64,000 bases of DNA from Nigrospora sphaerica (Eukaryota; Ascomycota; Sordariomycetes; Amphisphaeriales; Apiosporaceae), in NCBI GenBank assembly GCA_018287875.1, contig JAGVVL010000001.1:5208001-5272000 (forward strand), given 5' to 3'. The position numbers were made by a program, and so were the translations under genes. Numbering within the stretch: the stretch's first letter is position 1; each line of letters starts with the position of its first letter. A model generated the notes under the pieces. The model was not told where the DNA came from, did no database searches, and was given only the letters and a program-made list of their open reading frames with translations. Positions 1 to 11,255 of this stretch are shown here, piece after piece.

Positions 1-1080
1 ACCATCCCGGTCTTCCTTTTTGATGGCCGTCGGCTTGTGCGGCTTGTCGGTACCGAGCCGCTTGTATGTGTTCATGAGAGCGTCGTGGACGAGGCAGTCG
101 TCGTGAAGCCATTTCTTGCAGTCGTCGTTGGTACATCCAACCAATGTCTTGTCGGGGTTTTCGGGGCGGTTACAGATGCAGCGTGGCTCCACCGACTGAG
201 AAATCAAATGTTAGCTGCTTCAGCATCGAGGCATGGTTCGGTTTCCGCCTACCGAAAGCTCCATGGTGCGCACGTCGACGGCCTGGCGCCAGTACAATGC
301 CGACTGTATCTCTTCGTCGTTCTGTTCGTCCCATTGGTTTACCGTTGCCGAGCCCGTGACACTGACTACATTGATGACGTCCACTGTTGGCCTGGTTAGC
401 GAGGATCCCCCTGCGTGTCTCGAGACGCGAAACATACTTAGGTTGGAGGCGATCAACTCGTTACGGCCATGATATGGCTGTCTTCCCGACACGAGCTTCT
501 TGCCGTCCTGCGTGCCGGGGGGGAGCTCGTCGGGCCAATACATCCAGTACACGCGGGCATAGACGTGGTGTTCGTCGCTGGCGCGGATCTCGAGAATCCT
601 CGCGACCCAGTCGTCGTCGGAGCGCTTTCTGGGTTGCATCGCGTCGTCGGGGTTTTTCTGGCGCTGAATCGACGAGCTGTTGGCGACAAAGATGAAGCCC
701 TCGCTGTAGTACTTAATTCCATTTACTAAGTGCCGACGTTAGTAGCGACACACCACTTCTCTCCGAGGCATCGCAAGAGGTATACACGTACAGACAAAGC
801 TGTTATAACGCGTCATATCGACCCATTTCTGGTTGGGCGTAACGAGAAAATGACGGTCCATGGTGTTGTTCGGGTCCTTGAACTTGCCACTGGGAGCAAA
901 GGGCGAGACCTGCAGGGGCATCTTGGGAGGCTGCTGGGGAGCCTGTTCGAGCGATCCCTGGCGCTTCCTCTTCTTCTGCTTTTTGTCTTTTTCGCCCGGC
1001 GTGGGATGTTCGACGTGGAAGGGGCATTCTGCCCAGCTCTCCTCCTGCTCGGTTCTCGGTCGCTTGCGAGGGGCGGCCAT
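1..1080 (-). CDS. epr-1: BAH-PHD chromatin reader, EPR-1-like (C-terminus outside window)
   Basis: Three exons are visible on the minus strand: 1080-792, 725-253 and 195-1. The reading frame runs off the left edge, so the C-terminus is missing. The introns are GTACGT...TTAG and GTAGGC...CTCAG, and both contain CTAAC. The start follows a basic N-terminus (MAAPRKRPRT). A BAH domain begins near residue 65 (MTRYNSFVLNGIKYYSEGF) and includes the ARVYWMYWPDELP core. A PHD finger follows in exon 3, with CICNRPENPDKTLVGC, then CKKWLH and DDC zinc ligands. This BAH-then-PHD order is that of Neurospora EPR-1, which binds H3K27me3 and mediates Polycomb-type silencing in the nucleus. The EPR-1 assignment is by domain order and motif resemblance, not by a search. 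Another BAH-PHD paralogue is possible. Confidence 0.85.
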
Positions 1081-2774
1081 GGTCAAAAGGTCGGGGGCCG
1101 GTCGCGCCGGGTAGCCGTCACGCGATCCAGAGGGAAAAGGGCGGAGAAGGGATTGAAGGACGCGATGCTGTGGTCAAGATGGGCGCGTTGCCGGTCCCGG
1201 AGAATGTCGACGTGCAGGCGTCAGCGTGGGCGGAGAGACTACTCAACAATTGCGACGCGACCAGGGGTCGTGGCTCGCAAAACGGAGTGGCGGAATTGCA
1301 CAACGGCGAAGCGGAGAGAAAAGCCCGAGCGAGGCGAGGATAAAAAAACTTGTCGCTGGGATGACAACAGCAAAAGAGGTTGAAAAACGGCGATGGGGGT
1401 TGCGCGCGATAAGGGAATGTCGTCCAAGTCGTCGGTTGTCTCAAATTCGGTGGCGGGGAAAGGGCATCACCAAAGAATCGGGTTCGTCAGCACAGCTCAG
1501 TACCGCAAAGCCGTGGAAGAAGCCTAGCTCGGGCGTTTTGGGCACGCGATGGTCGTCGTCCCGCTCGTCTCGCTCGTCTCGGGCAGGCGGCAGGGCGACA
1601 GCGGACGGGAGATAGGCGAGGCCCCGGGTGCAAGGAGCGAGGATGGCGCCTTGGAAGATAAAACGGATTTCGCGGGCTGGTCTCTTGCGGACAGTCGAGG
1701 ATGTCACGGACGGATCCCGTGGGAGTCGCGATCGCGTTGTGACAGCCACCGTTTTTTCCGGGCCTTTAGCGCCCATCAAAAGTGGACCAACAGTAACAGA
1801 AGAGCTGGAAGCCCGTGCAGGCGCATACGGGATGGACAGCCCTTCCCACGGGAAGCGAGGGAGGGGGTCATATGATAAAACTGCCAATTGCTGATGCTTC
1901 CCCCGCGCCCCCTCGTCCCCAGTCGAAGCTTGAGCTGTGGCCCGACCGGCGACGGGCCTCGCTGTTTTGGGTTTAGCTATCACCAACGAACTGGTCATAT
2001 TTGTACTAAGAGAGCATTCATGACGCCGTGGATTGTACCATACCTCCTCGTGTTGATGATGTTTGGCCCACGATACCTTCATGAACGAGAGGATTCTGCT
2101 CTTGTCATACACCGTCAGTTGTCTATCCTTCGGATAGCTACTAACGTAAAATACTTAGATTAGGCACATAGGTAGGTATGTGACTTACTTCACTTACCAG
2201 CAGACGTAGGTACCTCCTACTTCTTTGTTTCCAACACATACCTCACAACGCCTCGCACCTCGCAGCTTTTATGCTACGTTCCGGCGACCGCCCCAAAGGT
2301 ATGGGCTTTGGCATTGATCCCTACCCTCCCGCGATGTTCGGGCCAGCAGACGCGCAGGCCAAAGACTGCATGCCATTGACTTCCAATAGTCGCTGAATAA
2401 GCCCCACACCGTAACACAGCGCGCGCGCTAAGTTCAAAGGGTCCCAAACGTGTACGATGGACTATCTAATTTGTGTACCTCATAAACAGGTACCCGGGCA
2501 GCCAGTTGCCTCTCTAACCTATGAACCAACTTGCCCACTTTGAAAGAGGTGCGCAACCTCAAATGGAGTCAGACACCACGACGGCTAGGAGGCGGTAGTC
2601 CGTAACATTGTCTTCCCCAAGAGCACATATCCCAGGTGTTGCCGTCTTACGGTCTCATATCCACGGAGACAACGGAACAGTTGAAGCACTCCACCAGTCG
2701 TACCCTCTGCCCGGCTAAATTCACAAAACGTGGCATTCCTCCATCACCGCCATCATTCTGTGGGTTGGGGGGCC
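1081..2774. other. Spacer between epr-1-like gene and atg22
   Basis: This holds the upstream region of the epr-1-like gene and the downstream region of atg22. ORFs of up to 223 codons are present, but they show no recognisable domain, splice-supported extension or low-complexity bias typical of a gene. A TAGGTACCT palindrome lies near 2210. Nothing else is supportable. Confidence 0.5.
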
Positions 2775-5033
2775 TCATTCCCCGCGTCTTTCTGTTATAT
2801 CACCGCCTTCCGCGTCGCCGTCGTAGGCCGATAGCATACCTTGCCTCTCACCAGTTGCATCGGGCGACGCATCCTCCTGACACTTAAACCCTTCAATCGT
2901 TGCGGCCAACTTCTCCCCGGCCGATTTGCCGCGTTCCACATTGACAAAGTAGATGAGCGGCGCCGGCAAACCGACCAACATGGCCAGGAACCAGAAGGCG
3001 GGGCGGATCTCGCCAGATGCGTCGATGATGGCACCAACAATGGCCGGCCCAAACACGCTCGACCCCTTGTCGGTAATGGCGTACAGGGCATAAAACGCGG
3101 CCTCGGATCCGGGAGGAATGAGCTCGCCGTATAGCGAACGGCAGTACGAGCCCAGGCCGCCCAACACAAAGCCGTAAACGGCAGCCAGGGGATACATTTC
3201 CCACGGCTGTTGCAGCCCTAAAAACCCCCATGCCTTCACGAAAGGCAGGTAACCCAACAGGCCGTACAGGGGGATGAGTTCGAAGATCGCTATGCACGCG
3301 AGTATGGTGCGGTGGGGTGCGAGCTTATAATGCCGTGAGATGGCGGCCCAGCTGAAGGCACCCGCGACGCCCGTCGTGGTGGAGATGACGTTAATCATAC
3401 CCAGCGCCGCAGGCTTCATGCCCAGCGTTGTCTTCGCGTACAGGATAGCTGTCGACGACGTGGTGGCAATGGCATCAGACAGCAGGAACCAGGCACCCAG
3501 GAAGAGGACGATGTCGACCAGACGCCTGGCGAGCCTGATGGTCGTGAACAGGTTCTTCCAGGCGACGACAACATAGGACAGCCACGCCCATGCTCCCTGC
3601 CGGTCGGTTGCCGGCAGAGGCGGTCCAGGCCGCGGCCGGAGCCACAGGGCAGCGGGTATTGTGAATATGGCCCACCAGGAGCCGACAAAAAGGAGGACGA
3701 CGCGTTGCGACCAGGTAGAGCTTCCCATGGCCACCAGGATCAGGATCGAAACGCATTGCACAAACAAAGCCGCGCCGTACCCAATACCGATGCCCTTGGC
3801 GGAAATCTCGGTCGAGAGCTGCAGTTCTATGGAGGTGAGCTCCGAGTGGGTTGGTGCGCGAACGAGCTCAGGGTAGTCGGATCCAGCGTCGCTATCGGAC
3901 CGCAACATGTCCGTCGAGCCGTCCACGGAGGACTCATCCGTTGCCGGGACCCCGCCGAACTGCCGCGGGCCGAAGTCGGTGTCGGCAACATCCGGCGCAG
4001 CGATAGCTGCGTGCTGCACTTTGGGATGATGGCGAACCAGTAGGGGAAGAAAGGAGTTCAGGAGTACAAAGGAGGCACCAAAAGATACGTTAGATACGAT
4101 GGCCATCAAGGCGCCCAGGACGTAGATCTCCTTGAAGATGAATATATACGCCATGACGCAGATGCTGCCGATCCAACCGAATGTTAGCAGCAGGCGCTTT
4201 CGGTAGTTGCCATGGTCGGCGGCACAGCTGATGCTGACCACGAGCAGGGCCTGGAGAAGAACGCTGATGCTAAATGTGTACATGGTGAAGCTCGCTGTGT
4301 TAATTTCCAGGCCGAGGACGGTGACGATGCATTGCATCTCCTCGCCCTTGGGGCGGCCGCCGCTGTCGCTGCGCGGACATGGTGTTGTTCGATCGGACAG
4401 CAACACGCCGTTGTCTCTGGAGAGAGTCTCGAGGAGGATCGGGATGAAAGACGCTGCATCGCGCGCACGCGTGGTCAGCCACGGTTATAGCGATGCGATG
4501 ATCTCGACGACGACCCAAGTTTGGCCAGGGCTCCTTCAGCTACACCACGGCGGGAAGGGCCGCATGGTATGGCCGGGCAAGCGGTGGGGGTTGGGGGGCA
4601 ATGCGTTGCGGCACGGGTGACGAGAATAGGAAACGGCTGTTCTTCTTACATATAGCTGTTGAGCATTACAGTCAGCGACTCTCGCCCACCGAAGGGGTAG
4701 CTTGGAGAGGGTCGGGATAAGGGGGGAGAAAAGCGTACCGCATATCATATAGGTCTCGGCAGCAAAGGCGTACATGTACCAACCGGCAAGCTCCTTTGAG
4801 CTGGTGGGGCGCGTGTCTTCGCCCGGGTAGCGATCACCACGCGGTGTCGCCCCATCTTCGAGGCTGTCTCGGGGACTCATGCTGCCGGAGTCGGTGGTGG
4901 TTGAGCGCTCATCGTCAGCTTCGAAGGCGGAAGAGTGGGAGCGGAACGAGTATTTCGAAGCGATGGATTGGACCGAGAGCAAGCGCGGGTTAGGTGGCGG
5001 TCGGCGCACCTGGTCTTCATTTCGCGGTACCAT
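2775..5033 (-). CDS. atg22: Vacuolar amino-acid effluxer Atg22 (autophagy-related MFS)
   Basis: The model has exons 5033-4739, 4655-4650 (a 6-nt microexon) and 4453-2775, giving 659 aa. After a polar, Ser-rich N-terminus, [15 protein letters not shown] opens the first membrane segment. The cytosolic [14 protein letters not shown] region comes next, followed by roughly a dozen hydrophobic segments split by a long acidic loop around residues 250-310. Atg22 exports amino acids released by autophagic breakdown from the vacuole. The start at 5033 is the first ATG after an in-frame cysteine-rich leader that does not look like protein. Joining exon 1 directly to the long exon would lose two residues in the conserved C-G-x-x-S-F-I-P stretch. 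Adding CTATAT between GT-AG introns restores the length and phase (C-A-I-S-S-F-I-P). The family call is secure. The microexon is inferred. Confidence 0.93.
4650..4655 (-). other. Inferred 6-nt microexon of atg22
   Basis: CTATAT on the minus strand lies between acceptor CAACAG (with CTGAC 15-20 nt upstream) and donor GTAAGA. The flanking exons end and start in phase 1 (G|) and (CG), so inclusion keeps the frame and adds two residues inside a conserved motif. Confidence 0.6.
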
Positions 5034-5588
5034 TATGTACCTCCTCTTTTTGCCAGGTGATGGGGATGACCGACAGCCCCCTTGGGGAGGGGGCGCTTGC
5101 AGGCGCGCGCACGCACTGCCAGCCAGCCAGCGACTGAAGCACAGCGCAGCACAGCACAGCACAGCACAGAACGGTACAGTACGGCACAAGCAAGCAAAAG
5201 CGCAGCTGGAGCACAAGCAGCACGGTTCAAGTACGTCGGTATCTTTCTTCCACTCCAATTCCCCTTAAGCGGTCGCGGCTGACGGGGCTGACGGGGCTGG
5301 GCCGGATGTGGCCTGCACCACTGCAGGTGATGTTTGGAGGGCGGCCGCCGTCAGTTCAGCCGTTGATCTCTCTCCGCGGGTGGGCAGCCTCGGTCACAGA
5401 GGAAATGTAACCGGATGCAAGCGCAACCAGCGCCGGCTCGGGCGAGAAATGCGGCGACACACACGCTCTTTTTTCTTTCCTCCGGACCAATCGACGGGGC
5501 AGTTCGAGTCCGTGGGAACCATGGCAACCAACCGCCCACGCTGGTCGACGGGGTTTGGATAGGTCGGCAGGGATCCTGATCGATCGAA

Positions 5589-5604
5589 GGGGGGGGGGGG
5601 GGGG
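5589..5604. repeat. Poly-G tract (16 G)
   Basis: A perfect run of 16 G on the + strand in the atg22/xylanase spacer. It is a simple homopolymer and prone to length error. Confidence 0.9.
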
Positions 5605-6810
5605 ATCTAAAGGTTGTCAGTCGAGTTGAGAGCCGACGGCCGACGACTGCGAGACGGGTCGTGGAGAGGCGACGTGAGGTACGAGGCTCGCAGGTGTAGG
5701 TACGGGAAAAGACGAAAATGCACGCTGGGTCCAGGACAAAAAATTATACGGTGGCTTGTCGCATCAACCATCTAACTCCCTTTGATGTCTTCCCCAGAGA
5801 CGGGACTGAGTGATTTCCGTCATTTCTCATGGCCAATCCAACTGGCGTCACATCACCTGTCTCCATATCGCCCCCTTCCCCCCAGAGCGTCTCCCTGACA
5901 CCCGCAACAGCCCGGGTTGCATCTGCACCACCCACGCAACCGCGCAGACCACGATCGCCGGTCATCACCCCGGTGTGGCCAACCTGCGACTATTAGTAAT
6001 CGGATAATCTTGGGTCGGCCTCCGTCATGCCGGGCGCCTCGCAGCAGGCGGGCGGCGCGTCATGACAGTCTAGCTGCCTCGTCAGGCAGGGGAGCAGGCA
6101 TTAATCGGTCGGGCGTACACACCGCCGCTCGTCTCGAACCGGGCACTGCCTGACTTAAACGGGGGTTTTCCTGTTGGCGCAATGGGACCTCATCTCCACT
6201 CTCACGATCCAGAGTTCGGCACTTCTCCCCGCTGGTCGCGCCCAACTGGGGTCCGTATCCGTTTAGTACTGTGGAAGCTTGGACACGCGTGGGCCAACCC
6301 TTTCTCAAGGGACGCGGGGTTAGCGCCCAAGTGCCGCCTGGACCGCTTTTTACGTGTAAGCGTATTAGATGGAGATTCAATACCAACAACATGAGGGTAC
6401 GCCAAGACGCTGCGAGGCTGCCATCTTCAGTAGTATTTACCTGTCTCACCTTCTTCCTTCGCGGGACGCAAAAACACGGCGTGCCAGGTGACGTGATAGG
6501 AGCCGCGGCGAAAGGAAAAGCAGGGAAGACCGCCCGCGGGGCCCAAAAGTCATGAACCGGATCCTCTCTCGCTGGCACTGGGCAGCAATCGGGTTCTCGG
6601 TTCTCCATCTAAGATGGGTCACGGCGACAATAACTCGTCGCTAATGAACGGTAGGGATGGGCCGGGTGGCAACACAGGCTGGCACTCGCACAAGGGCTGG
6701 TTTACACCAGGAGGGAGAGATTGCCTTGGTCGTGGTCATAGGGTGTCAATGGCAACAATGGGCATCCGGCCTGCGGTGAAGATCCACGGGATGTGAGCAC
6801 AACCAGTCAG

Positions 6811-6816
6811 GGCTAA
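6811..6816 (+). promoter_or_regulatory. Possible XlnR-type hexamer
   Basis: GGCTAA, the core recognised by fungal XlnR/XYR1 xylanase regulators, lies about 840 bp upstream of the xylanase start. A single hexamer is weak evidence. I found no second copy in the spacer. Confidence 0.2.
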
Positions 6817-7569
6817 CGCAGCGACGGTGAAACGTACGGCCATCATATACGCCAGACTTCTCGTCTGATCGTCAGGTCGTTGTTGTTTCCTCGCCTTTTC
6901 CTATGGAGCTGGGGCCGAGGCCAGGAACCGGCATTTTCCAGTACTTTACTGTGACACGGCTATTCGCAAAGTCCCCGCGGTCCATATTCGCCCGCTGCTA
7001 AGCTCTTTCGCGCCGTTTCACGTATGATCAGAGCCAATAAATCTGCTTCCGTACCGATTCATCTATACTCTGCCTTTCTCCTCGTGTGCCCCTAGTTTTC
7101 CTACACAACACATTGACGGCATTGCGAAGAGACGGTGCGGGGGCCCCAATTACCGCAAATGACAAAGATCATCGAAGACCACGGCGTGGTTTGTCTCGAG
7201 GCTATTGCTACCTCCACTCTTTGCGATATAGGGCCCTCGTGTGACAAGCTTTTTGTTCCCGAGATCGCCACGCCGCCGCCCTTTCGTTCGTGAACGTATC
7301 GTTATCTTCCTCCTCAACGTCCATAACGGGACGTCCCTTGGCAGGGAATCGTGGCCCTCCGATATACGCCACAAATGATAGGCAAGATGCCCTTCGCCAG
7401 GTTGGTCACATGCCTTGCTCCGGTTTCTGGTACGCTGCTTCAGGCAACTCGACTTCTACGTGAAACGGTAGCAGTCTTCCCGTCCGGGTGAAGGGGTTCC
7501 CCTTCTGGAGGCATCTTGCCTCTATCGTTTCGGAGACTATGCCTCCGTGTTTGCGTAAGGGCCGCCGAC

Positions 7570-7575
7570 TATAAG
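7570..7575 (+). promoter_or_regulatory. TATA-like box of xylanase gene
   Basis: TATAAG lies 78 bp before the start ATG, followed by a pyrimidine- and CA-rich leader. The spacing suits a fungal TATA element. Confidence 0.45.
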
Positions 7576-7652
7576 GCTGGCGAGCAGCTCTGCTTCACTG
7601 GCATCAAGATACCAGCACCAACCGGCCCTCTGCCCTGTTCGACGTGAACAAG

Positions 7653-8910
7653 ATGAAGTCCGCCCTTATCATCCTTCTGACCCCTCTGGCCGCCCTGGCC
7701 GCCCCTGCCGAGCTCCTTGAGAGACAAGGGACCAGCAGCGTCGATTCGATGATAAAGGCGAAGGGAAAAGTCTACTTTGGAACTTGTGCCGATCAGCTAC
7801 GCCTGCAAAACCCCCAGAACACCAACGCCATCAAGAGCAACTTCGGCCAGCTCACTCCAGAGAACTCTATGAAATGGGAGGAGACGGAGCCGAGCCGTGG
7901 CAAATTCAACTTCGCCGGAGCTGACTACCTCGTCAACTGGGCCGTCCAAAACAAGAAGTCCATCCGTGGCCATGTGAGTGACCGCCGGCCTCTTTCGCCA
8001 GCTCCGGGCCAAATACTTGACTTCTTATCCAGACGTATTGGGGATGTGTAGAAAAAGAACGCTGACGTTGAGTGCTATAGACTCTGTGCTGGCACTCGCA
8101 GCTGCCCTCATGGGTGAGCAGCATCAGAGACAAGGCCACCTTGACCTCCGTTCTGCAGAACCGTAAGAATAAGACCGCGGCCTCGTGTTGATTTGCCCCT
8201 ATTTCTCGCTAGTTACACTCTATGCCCATCCTTCTCTGCCGCCCCCTGCACTGACACGGAATGCCTAGATGTGACCACCCTCGTTAAGCGGTACAGGGGC
8301 AAGATCCGGTCGTGGGACGTGGTAAACGAGATCTTCAACGAGGACGGCAGCATGCGCCCGTCTGTCTTCTACCAGGTGCTCGGTGAGGACTTTGTGCGCA
8401 TCGCCTTCGAGGCGGCCCGGGCCGCCGACCCCCAGGCGGTCCTGTACATCAACGACTACAACCTCGACAACGACAACTACGCCAAGCTGACGCGGGGCAT
8501 GGTCGCCCACGTCCAGAAGTGGCGCGCTGCCGGCTGGCCCATCGACGCCATCGGCACGCAGAGCCACCTCGGCGCCGGTATGGGCGCCGCCGCCGGCCGT
8601 GCCCTCAACGCTCTGGCCGCCGCCGGCGTCAAGGAGGTCGCCATGACCGAGCTCGACATCGCCAACGCCGGCGCCAACGACTACGTGGCCGTGACCAAGG
8701 CCTGCCTGGCTCTGAAGCAATGCGTCGGCATAACCGTCTGGGGCGTGCGGGACCCGGTGTGTCGCCCCCCCTGAACTATAGCCCACAGACCACAGCGATA
8801 CTGACCACTTTGTCTAGGACTCCTGGCGAAGCCAGAGCAACCCCCTGCTGTTCGATGCGAACTTCAAGCCGAAGCCTGCCTACAACGCCGTCGTCAACGC
8901 CCTAAGATAA
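7653..8910 (+). CDS. Secreted endo-1,4-beta-xylanase, glycoside hydrolase family 10
   Basis: Exons 7653-7973, 8081-8162, 8269-8756 and 8818-8910 encode 327 aa. Residues 1-19 are a signal peptide ending ALAAPA, with a possible ER processing site after it. The mature protein is a single GH10 barrel: PENSMKWE near residue 75, [14 protein letters not shown] across the first intron, acid/base Glu155 in WDVVNE, and nucleophile Glu262 in MTELDIA. GVRDPDSWR spans the last intron. There is no linker or carbohydrate-binding module. The enzyme cuts internal xylan linkages outside the cell, for plant cell wall breakdown. All introns are GT-AG, with phases 0, 1 and 0. An in-frame GTG nine bases upstream is not a plausible start. 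Expression is probably induced by xylan, but only weak promoter evidence is visible. Confidence 0.96.
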
Positions 8911-9337
8911 AAGATTGCATTGAGCTCAATACGACAGACGACTGTGTGCGGCCATTTGGTCGCTCTTTGTCTGCTGTAGAATGCGGTAACAGATGGGGGC
9001 GAGACATGGGGCACTCCGCGGCCCATTTCTTTCCATAATTGTGTATAGTTTCTTCCACCTTGTACACTTAGTCTGCACTTTCGCTATCTATGCTTGGGCA
9101 TCCGAATGAAATCATTTCGTAGCCAACCAGGCCAGAGTATAAAATCGCGGCCGAGTAAACAGAGACATGGAGAGGTTGAGGAAGCCTGCAGCCGTGACCG
9201 CTCTCGCTGCCAACTGGTAACGAAAACATCTCGGCGCCCGTCAACCAGGGATCCCACGTATAGGGTCATGTTCGCTCTCGCGGCCTGTGGAGAAACCCGT
9301 CTCCTCCCACGAGGCGCACCGCAGGAACATGTCTTCC
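8911..9337. other. Convergent 3' spacer
   Basis: Shared downstream region of the xylanase (+) and the DUF3602 gene (-). Nothing beyond probable 3' UTR sequence is seen. Confidence 0.5.
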
Positions 9338-10089
9338 TCACTTCTTGAACACGCCGAGGAGCTTGTGCTTCAGCTTGTCGGCGGTGCTGACGCCGGGCGT
9401 CGCGGCCGCTTTGGCGGGCGCGGGCGCGTCGGCCGGGTGCACGTTGGCGTTGCCGCCGCGGCCTACATGGAAGGGCTCGTTGTCGGCCGGGCGCGTCGCC
9501 GCCTCGGGCACGACGTCCTTGTCGGTCCGGGCCAGGGGCTCCTTGCCCGCGTCGCCGATGTTTCCACCGCCTGCGGAACGGCCGAAAGGGGGACCGCGTC
9601 AGCTCCCTGCTCACGAGAAAAGGCGCCGCGGGAACACGCGGCGGCATCTACATATCGCCGCGGTGAAGGGGAGGAAGGGAGACCCGAAGGGAGACCCGAG
9701 TGCGTGGCAACTGACCTCCTCGTCCCGTACTATATGCACCGGCATGCTGGCTCTGCAGGATTCCGAGTCAGCAGTGATCTAAATTCTGGCGTCCGCGGAG
9801 CGGCCAAAGTCACCCTTGGCCCCGGACAGCAGAACTAAGATGAACACGGGTAGTGAGTTAGGAATGGGTGTTGGCAAGGGTTGTAATGAGAAACTTGGGG
9901 AGCCGCTTACGCCTACGTCGCCCTGGCGAGTGATTTCGCCGTCCACGTATTTCGTGTCGTCAGGAAATACATTTCCAGCACCGCCTCGACTGTGGATTTT
10001 TGTAAGCTCTCTCATCCCATTTGCCCTTCAAATGCTTCTCAATGCCCGCTCTTCTCCACTTACCCGTGAGACACTTCCGGTGTCGACAT
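9338..10089 (-). CDS. Small DUF3602 family protein with repeated RGG(A/G)GN motifs
   Basis: The four-exon model 10089-10064, 9989-9911, 9752-9716 and 9570-9338 gives 124 aa. The N-terminus MSTPEVSHGRGGAGN is typical of DUF3602. The motif recurs as AYSTGRGGGGNIG (about residues 40-53) and in weaker form as VGRGGNAN (about 82-89). A KPA-rich segment and a basic C-terminus (DKLKHKLLGVFKK) follow. The first and third introns fall at or next to a motif copy. No membrane segment or signal peptide is present. The function of this fungal family is not known to me, and the low-complexity, Gly- and charge-rich composition suggests intrinsic disorder. Donors and acceptors are GT-AG, with CTGAC before the third exon. 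The CAG acceptor at 9753 was chosen because it restores the family motif. Confidence 0.85.
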
Positions 10090-11255
10090 GGCGGGAGTGG
10101 ACGGGACTGATGGGAGCTAACGTAAAGCTGTGATTACGGCCGAGTGGCCCTGTGTTTCCTGGGAGGGCGGCGAATGCGCTGGGGGAATGTTGGTGGTGTT
10201 TGAGCCCGACACGGTTGGGTGAGAGATTCAAGATGAGTCGACATTTCATGAACGGCAATGGGCTGATCAGGTTTGGTAATTTGCGAGGTACTTCCGTGAT
10301 CGCATCATCTGATTGGGGCCCCCGTGACAGCTTGGCGCGGGGTGACTTACTGTCCCGGCGCATCAAGGCAAAAAGCAAGAAAGTACCTCATTGTCTATAT
10401 TAAGCGAGAACACAGTCGCGTACCTGAGTTGCCCGGGGTTCCACGGCGAAAATGCATCTGTTCGCAGTCAGCAGCGACCTTGGCGCATCTAGAACCAAGG
10501 ATCGTGCCACGCAGGGGCGGGTAGAACATATGTACACAGGCTGGAGGGTCCGATGAACGCAGGCGTGTACAGCCACCTCTTTAGGTGAAGCACACACGTA
10601 TACAATCCGCTCGTGAGAAGAGGAAGAGATAACTGGGCAGGTACAGATCCCCTGGTGCATTCGTAGCGATATGCCCCATGCATAGTCACTCTTTCCCAGC
10701 CCCCAATTAGATACCTGACCCCACTACTAGTACCTCTTCGAGCGAGTGGCACCGCCGAGATAGATAAGGCGAAGGACTGGGCCTGAACCGTTATATTGGC
10801 AAAAGATATCCTGTCTGCACATCCTAGGGAGCTGTTTCCCCACGAGTTCGGATGACTCTACCATCTATGACTTCATTTCCTTCACTGGATGATATGCTGC
10901 AATGCTGTTACCCGCACCACATAATACGCATGACCTATGATTTAGAGGTACAAGCATCTACCAAGGGGGGCCGATATGCAGATCCATTTACAGTGCTTCT
11001 TTTGTGGCGCGTCCAAAGTGACTGGGAGATGAGCCGTATGGTTGGAGGGCTCTCTCTAGTGTGACGTAATTACAACTGCTCATAGAGCTCTGATAAGAGC
11101 GCCTTCGACCTCAGCTATTCAGGCCATCAGTACGCCGACTTATTTGCATCCGCCGTCGGGCCGCGACACGGAGATATTCTATGCTATGCGATTGAAAAGC
11201 ATCGTCGTCACGGAAGACATCTGATGATATTCCGTGGCATGCCCTTAGGCTATGC
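10090..11255. other. Spacer between DUF3602 gene and GST
   Basis: AT-richer than its surroundings. I see no ORF with protein-like features and no RNA gene. Confidence 0.5.

Larger units (their letters stand above)
5034..7652. other. Divergent promoter region atg22 / xylanase
   Basis: A 2.6 kb spacer between divergently transcribed genes. It contains a run of ACAGC-type repeats (about 5138-5170) just upstream of atg22, a 16-G homopolymer at 5589-5604, and xylanase promoter elements near 7570. ORFs here (the largest about 180 codons, minus strand, 6060-6608) have no recognisable protein features. Confidence 0.5.

Noticed and set aside
1441..2112. 223-codon minus-strand ORF
   Set aside because: Composition looks like random GC-rich sequence and no motif is recognisable. 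It lies in the epr-1/atg22 spacer.
5501..5520. GTTCGAGTCC resembling a tRNA B box
   Set aside because: No matching T-stem, acceptor stem or A box at the right distance.
6100..6150. GGTTCGAGAC on the minus strand resembling a tRNA B box
   Set aside because: Flanking bases do not pair as a T-arm and no cloverleaf can be built.
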